Made by a program: the position numbers and the translations under genes. From Cryptomeria japonica (Eukaryota; Streptophyta; Pinopsida; Cupressales; Cupressaceae): a DNA stretch of 64,000 nt. A model generated the notes under the pieces. That model was not told the origin of the DNA. It saw only the letters and a program-made list of their open reading frames with translations, and ran no database searches. Each line of letters opens with the position of its first letter. The first letter of the stretch is position 1. The stretch spans positions 668,609,852-668,673,851 of the forward strand of contig NC_081412.1 in assembly GCF_030272615.1 (NCBI RefSeq), in the 5' to 3' direction. Of this stretch, positions 60,501 to 64,000 are shown one piece after another.

Positions 60501-61338
60501 TGAATTTGTTGACTAGTTCATCAACTGATCTGACAGGAGGTGTGATTTTGGATAACCATTCCATTGTTTGTCCTCCCAAGCTTCTTGGGAATAACCTCAT
60601 CAAATAGGTGTCATCGTGAGCGAATTCAAGACTCATTGTGCAGAATTCTCGAACGTGATCATGGGGATCACTTTTTCCATCATATTTGTCAAATTTGGGA
60701 ATATTTGAGTTCGGGGGAAAAGGTATCATGTTCAATCTTCTGTCAAATGGATAAGGACAAATTTCATTTAATGAATACCGTACCGTTGTCCCTTGTTGCA
60801 TGTCTTGCATTTGTCTTTGTAACATTTGCATTTGTTGAGTAAGGGCAATCAAAGGAGCAGCATTTTGCCGAGGGAAGATTTCTTCCCTTGCATTAATCCT
60901 AGGTTGAAATGGTGTATGGAATGGTATGTTTTGCTTGGGGATGTGCTGCTCAGGGATGTTTTGCCCTGGCGTATTTTGTTCTGGTATGTTTTGTTCAAGA
61001 ATATCTTGCTCAGGGTCGCATGTTTCTCCTTCTCATTGTCATTCTTGATATTCGTAATGTTGAGATCTTGTTCTAAACATGTTTGTGTCAAAGTCTTCAA
61101 GAAGTTTAACCCCTTTGCTTGTAAGCATGAGTAGGTATTTTTCCTTGTCTTTTTCCATGAGTCTTTCCACAAGTTTTTGAAATGAAGCACTTTCTTCACA
61201 TTCTTGAAGAAGTTCCTCAGAAATTTCAGTATCCTCTAGATGCGGGCCTTCAAAAGGATTAGATAACCTCCGATTCATGCTGGATTCTAATTGCATTTCG
61301 CTTTGTTTGCTTTGTTGAGAGCGAGTAACAATAGGCAT
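54517..61338 (-). pseudogene. gag-pol: Gag-pol polyprotein of element C, decayed
   Basis: Colinear with A: Gag start MPIVTRSQQ at 61338, Pro/Glu-Gln repeats, Retrotrans_gag core (about 60770-60400), knuckle (about 59760-59690), retropepsin D-G-G-A-G (about 59100), G-patch (about 58370-58260), RT (about 56880-56250), RNase H remnant, integrase, end MKKYYT at 54517. Damage: frameshifts near 59610, 57230 and 54985, scattered stops, and an in-frame 654-bp deletion at about 56210 (relative to A 3350-4004) removing the RT thumb/connection and the start of RNase H. The stop TAG at 55091-55093 in integrase is shared with A. It is nonfunctional. Confidence 0.88.
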
Positions 61339-61339
61339 C

Positions 61340-61725
61340 TAGTAGAAGCTTTATGTGATAAAGGGGATAAAATCCTCTCCGATGTGTTGCTCAGGGGTTG
61401 GTGGCTCAAATCGGGGTATGTTGTAAGTGATGCACTCGTCGGGAAAGAATGCAGGATTGATCTTTCCTCCACGATTGATTTGTTGACTAAATGCGGATTT
61501 TTGGCAAAATGCTCTAGTCTTCAAAGGTTCTTTGTCAAATTCGTTGGATTTGTTCTGAATATAGAGTCATACATGATGAAGAAATGTTCGATGAGATTTG
61601 AAGAGTTGGTGATTGATGTATAAAAACTTATTTCTTTTCGCAAATTTCGAAGGACTTGGTTGTTGTTTCTTTAACTTAGTGTTACGATAAATATTCTTTC
61701 TTCTCAGAATATGAGGATTAGTCAT
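61340..61725 (-). pseudogene. ORF0 of element C (homolog of 9124-9510)
   Basis: Same ATG context, length (128 codons) and end as in A, just before the gag ATG at 61338. Two stops break it: TGA after FLHHV and TAA in place of Lys near the end (IT-stop-SFY). Most residues are unchanged, and the basic N-terminal half is best kept. Function unknown. Confidence 0.5.
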
Positions 61726-63308
61726 GCACAAGCGATCAATAGTTTCTTTTGAGTTGGTTTGGATTCAATTTATCTTGTTTTGAAGACTCAAGTTTTACTC
61801 TATCAAAGTGAAGGTTTAGATGCCCCCTCACGACAAAGCGTGTCAAATGATATGGATAAAGTTTCCCAATATGGAAACTTGATTTGACAACCTGAAGTTT
61901 TTGAACAAGTGTGTTTGGGATAAAATCCGTGAGATAAGAAAGGACCTATTTGTCACTTGTGATGATGTTTCCTGATTTTGATAGGATAGATATGTTTATC
62001 GTGCAATCAGTTTTGGATGTTTGGACAACTTTTGTTTGACAAGAAATTTGTTTTAGAAATAGTTTTCAATACTCTATTTTTGATATTCTATTTTGACAAA
62101 AATGAAGCTGATGAAAGGAGGTTTCCAAAAATGTCTTCAAAATTTTCTAAATTTATCTCTATTTTGCCCCCTGTTTTTCTGGTTTTGATCACGCGCTAAA
62201 ACAGAGACCCTATGTGCTACAAAAGTCTCTCAAAGCGCTAAGGAAAATACTCCATGCGCTAAGCTGCCCCGGTCTACGCACTAACTATTTCTGGCAGTAA
62301 ATTTCATTTTCGATCCGGTTTCAAAGTATCATGCGCTAATATGAGCTGCTGATGCGCTAATGTTTGTACCTCACGTGCTAAAGTTTGACTTCCAAGCGCT
62401 AAGTTGATGCTTCGACGCGCTAAGCTATTTTCTGGAAGCACTAACTGTTACTGTTGTTTCTAAATTTTTGCGAAGCGCTACTGTGAATACTTGACGTGCT
62501 AAGGATAAATTTTGATGCGTTAAGGTATGGTTGATACACGCTAAGATGTTGCTCTTACGCGCTAAACTGCCCTGGTTTGATTGTTTTCTGTGATTTTGGT
62601 GTTTTACCTTAAGTTTTTAATGCTGATGGATTATTTTTTGAAGTAGCAAATGAAGACACAACACCAAATATATAACCATTTTTGCCTAATCTAAACAATA
62701 AGTGTATATTCTACGAGGATGTGTTCAAATCCCCAATGTTTCAACAGGTTTGGTTACAAAGAATACACTTCAAAAAGACTCTTTATTCAAGGGTCATAAG
62801 TAATACCATAGCCCACTAGTCTCGATACTCTGTCAGCTCAAACAGTCGTGTCACCCCCTAGAGGGCGCCCATTTTTTTACCTTTTGCCAGAAATTAACTC
62901 AAAGTGAATTGCTTCACAATTGAGTAGTTATCTTGGGAGATATATGGTGAGCGATCTTGGGGGCGGATTCTTCCCCACCCTTGCACTATGATATTATAAA
63001 TGTCTGGTTACTGACTCGACTCAAGGTTTCTAATGCTAAAGTTCGTAATCAAGTTTCATGTTCGGTCGTCAGTGATAAACTCCCTCAGGAGGCTTCCCAA
63101 CCTTTAGAACAAAGGCTTTACATATCTCAAGGATACTGGGGGAAGGCTAATCGCTGCGCGCAACCATTGAAAAGGAATTTCGTCTCTTTCCACATTTGAT
63201 TATAGTGGGTTGGAACACTTGGCGTCAAATTCATTTCCCACTTAGGTCGTTCCCTTCACATCGGCCACGAATGGCTTTAAGAGTTTTTCAACCCCTCGGG
63301 AAGGCAGG
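61726..63308 (-). other. Leader of element C, truncated by F
   Basis: Contains the GCGCTAA array (62190-62570) and the conserved block (62770-63308). Similarity to the A leader (up to 11370) stops at GGAAGGCAGG. The second array, PBS and 5' LTR expected next are absent from the window. Confidence 0.75.
62190..62570 (-). repeat. Short-motif array TTAGCGC, about 17 copies (element C leader)
   Basis: Plus-strand copies CACGCGCTAA, AAAGCGCTAA, CATGCGCTAA, GACGCGCTAA and others, spaced 15-35 bases. Spacing and intervening sequence differ largely from array 1 of A, while the core is kept. Confidence 0.82.
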
Positions 63309-64000
63309 TGGTGCAGGAGCACCCATGGTGTAAGGCAAATATATGGTCAAAGTCATAATTTGAAATATAATTGATATTTGAAGGTCATTTATAATGTATT
63401 TGAATCCATTTGGAATGATTTGTAAGGCTTGGAAGCCTAAAAATGTAAGCAAGTCTTGATTATGTCCTAGTTGTCCACTAGAGGCCTAGATTGGTCAAAA
63501 GGTCAAAATCGTATTAAAGGCTATGAGAAGACTAAAAAGTATGTAAAAGTAATTAAATAGGTCATTTGGACATGTATTTAATGTTTTTATAAAGCCACAA
63601 AGTCATTTGTGCAAAAGTGTAAAAGTTGTCAACTTGGCAACAAAATATTGTCAAACAAAGTTGCAAAAGGGGTTAAGAGTTGGTTATGAGAGGTAGTTGT
63701 AAGGTCAAAACTTACCAAGAGTATATAAAAATATATTTTATGGTCTTTCCAAAGAATAAAAAAAAGAAAGGGAAGAAAGGAGAACATTTTGGATACATTT
63801 TGGTGCATTCTACTATTGTTATTTTGATTGGCTTTCCAGTTTTTATGTTGGTTTCAGACCTTGTACGACCATGTATGGCCTGGAAACCTTTGTATATGTA
63901 TAATGGATAGTTATATATGTTAATTACCTTTCTTTTAATTTTGTTTTGGAGTGATTATGTTTAGAAATGAAGAAGATATGGAAGTTTTGGTGAAAGTTGT
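63309..64000 (+). mobile_element. F: unidentified sequence inserted in the element C leader, partial
   Basis: Begins TGGTGCAGGAGCACC where C-to-A similarity ends. A TATA-like TATATAAAAATATA occurs near 63723, about 415 bases in. It might be the first part of another LTR, but no second end is visible. The 76-codon frame at 63680-63910 has no recognisable domain. Confidence 0.4.

Larger units (their letters stand above)
27337..63308 (-). mobile_element. Element C: family I gypsy retrotransposon, split by B (and D) and broken by F
   Basis: From high to low coordinates on the minus strand: leader (63308-61726), ORF0, gag-pol (61338-54517), spacer, [B insertion 32640-53443], rest of spacer, antisense PMD gene (29166-32258 on plus), PPT (28750-28764), 3' LTR (27337-28749). 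A and C align across all these parts. Similarity to the A leader ends abruptly at 63308, so the PBS and 5' LTR are displaced out of the window by F. Flank at the low end: ACTAT (27332-27336). Confidence 0.9.

Noticed and set aside
1-64000. Host protein-coding, tRNA or rRNA genes
   Set aside because: Nothing outside transposable-element families was recognised on either strand.

Overview
The window is intergenic DNA from a very large, repeat-rich plant genome. No host gene, tRNA or rRNA was recognised. Almost every base can be assigned to LTR retrotransposons of the Ty3/gypsy type, Tat/Ogre-like: long gag-PR-(G-patch)-RT-RNase H-integrase polyproteins, a C-x2-H-x4-H-x4-C knuckle in Gag, long leaders and extra genes. 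The style (huge decayed nested elements) would fit a gymnosperm, but that is a guess; the sequence proves only 'plant'.

Layout. Element A (1-13797, minus strand; its 3' LTR lies left of the window) is family I. It sits in E1 (13798 to about 20890, minus), an older relative that also carries a 425-bp TG...CA insertion (15096-15520) and a copia-like solo LTR (18061-19286, TSD GTAAG). E1 abuts E2 (about 20895-27336, minus), another decayed relative. Element C (family I, minus) begins with its 3' LTR at 27337 and runs to 63308, where an unknown sequence F breaks it. C is split by element B (32640-53443, plus, TSD AGATG), and B is split by element D (36965-49978, plus, TSD CCTTC). The insertion order is therefore C, then B, then D; D also has the more similar LTR pair (about 1% differences by eye, against about 2% for B).

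Three results stand out. (1) B and D share primer-binding site, polypurine tract, LTR ends and LTR motifs, but divide the coding capacity: B encodes Gag plus a protease-like domain and no RT, RNase H or integrase; D encodes PR, RT, RNase H and integrase and no Gag. They look like the two halves of a bipartite retrotransposon. (2) Both families I and II carry, downstream of pol and in antisense, a multi-exon gene for a plant mobile domain (PMD) protein with an RS-rich tail. It is seen in D (45037-47738), in C (29166-32258) and as a 3' end in A (1-237); the first intron has the same phase and position in C and D. (3) Each family has its own dense array of short motifs, and it recurs at two places: the sense leader/LTR and the first intron of the antisense PMD gene. 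Family I uses TTAGCGC(A/G)T; family II uses GGGCGCC(C/A)TGGTCC. The orientation is the same relative to each transcript. This resembles a family-specific binding-site system that could work with the element's own PMD protein; that link is inference.

Most polyproteins are broken by stops, many explained by C-to-T (or G-to-A) changes. The B Gag-protease frame is fully open apart from the D insertion.
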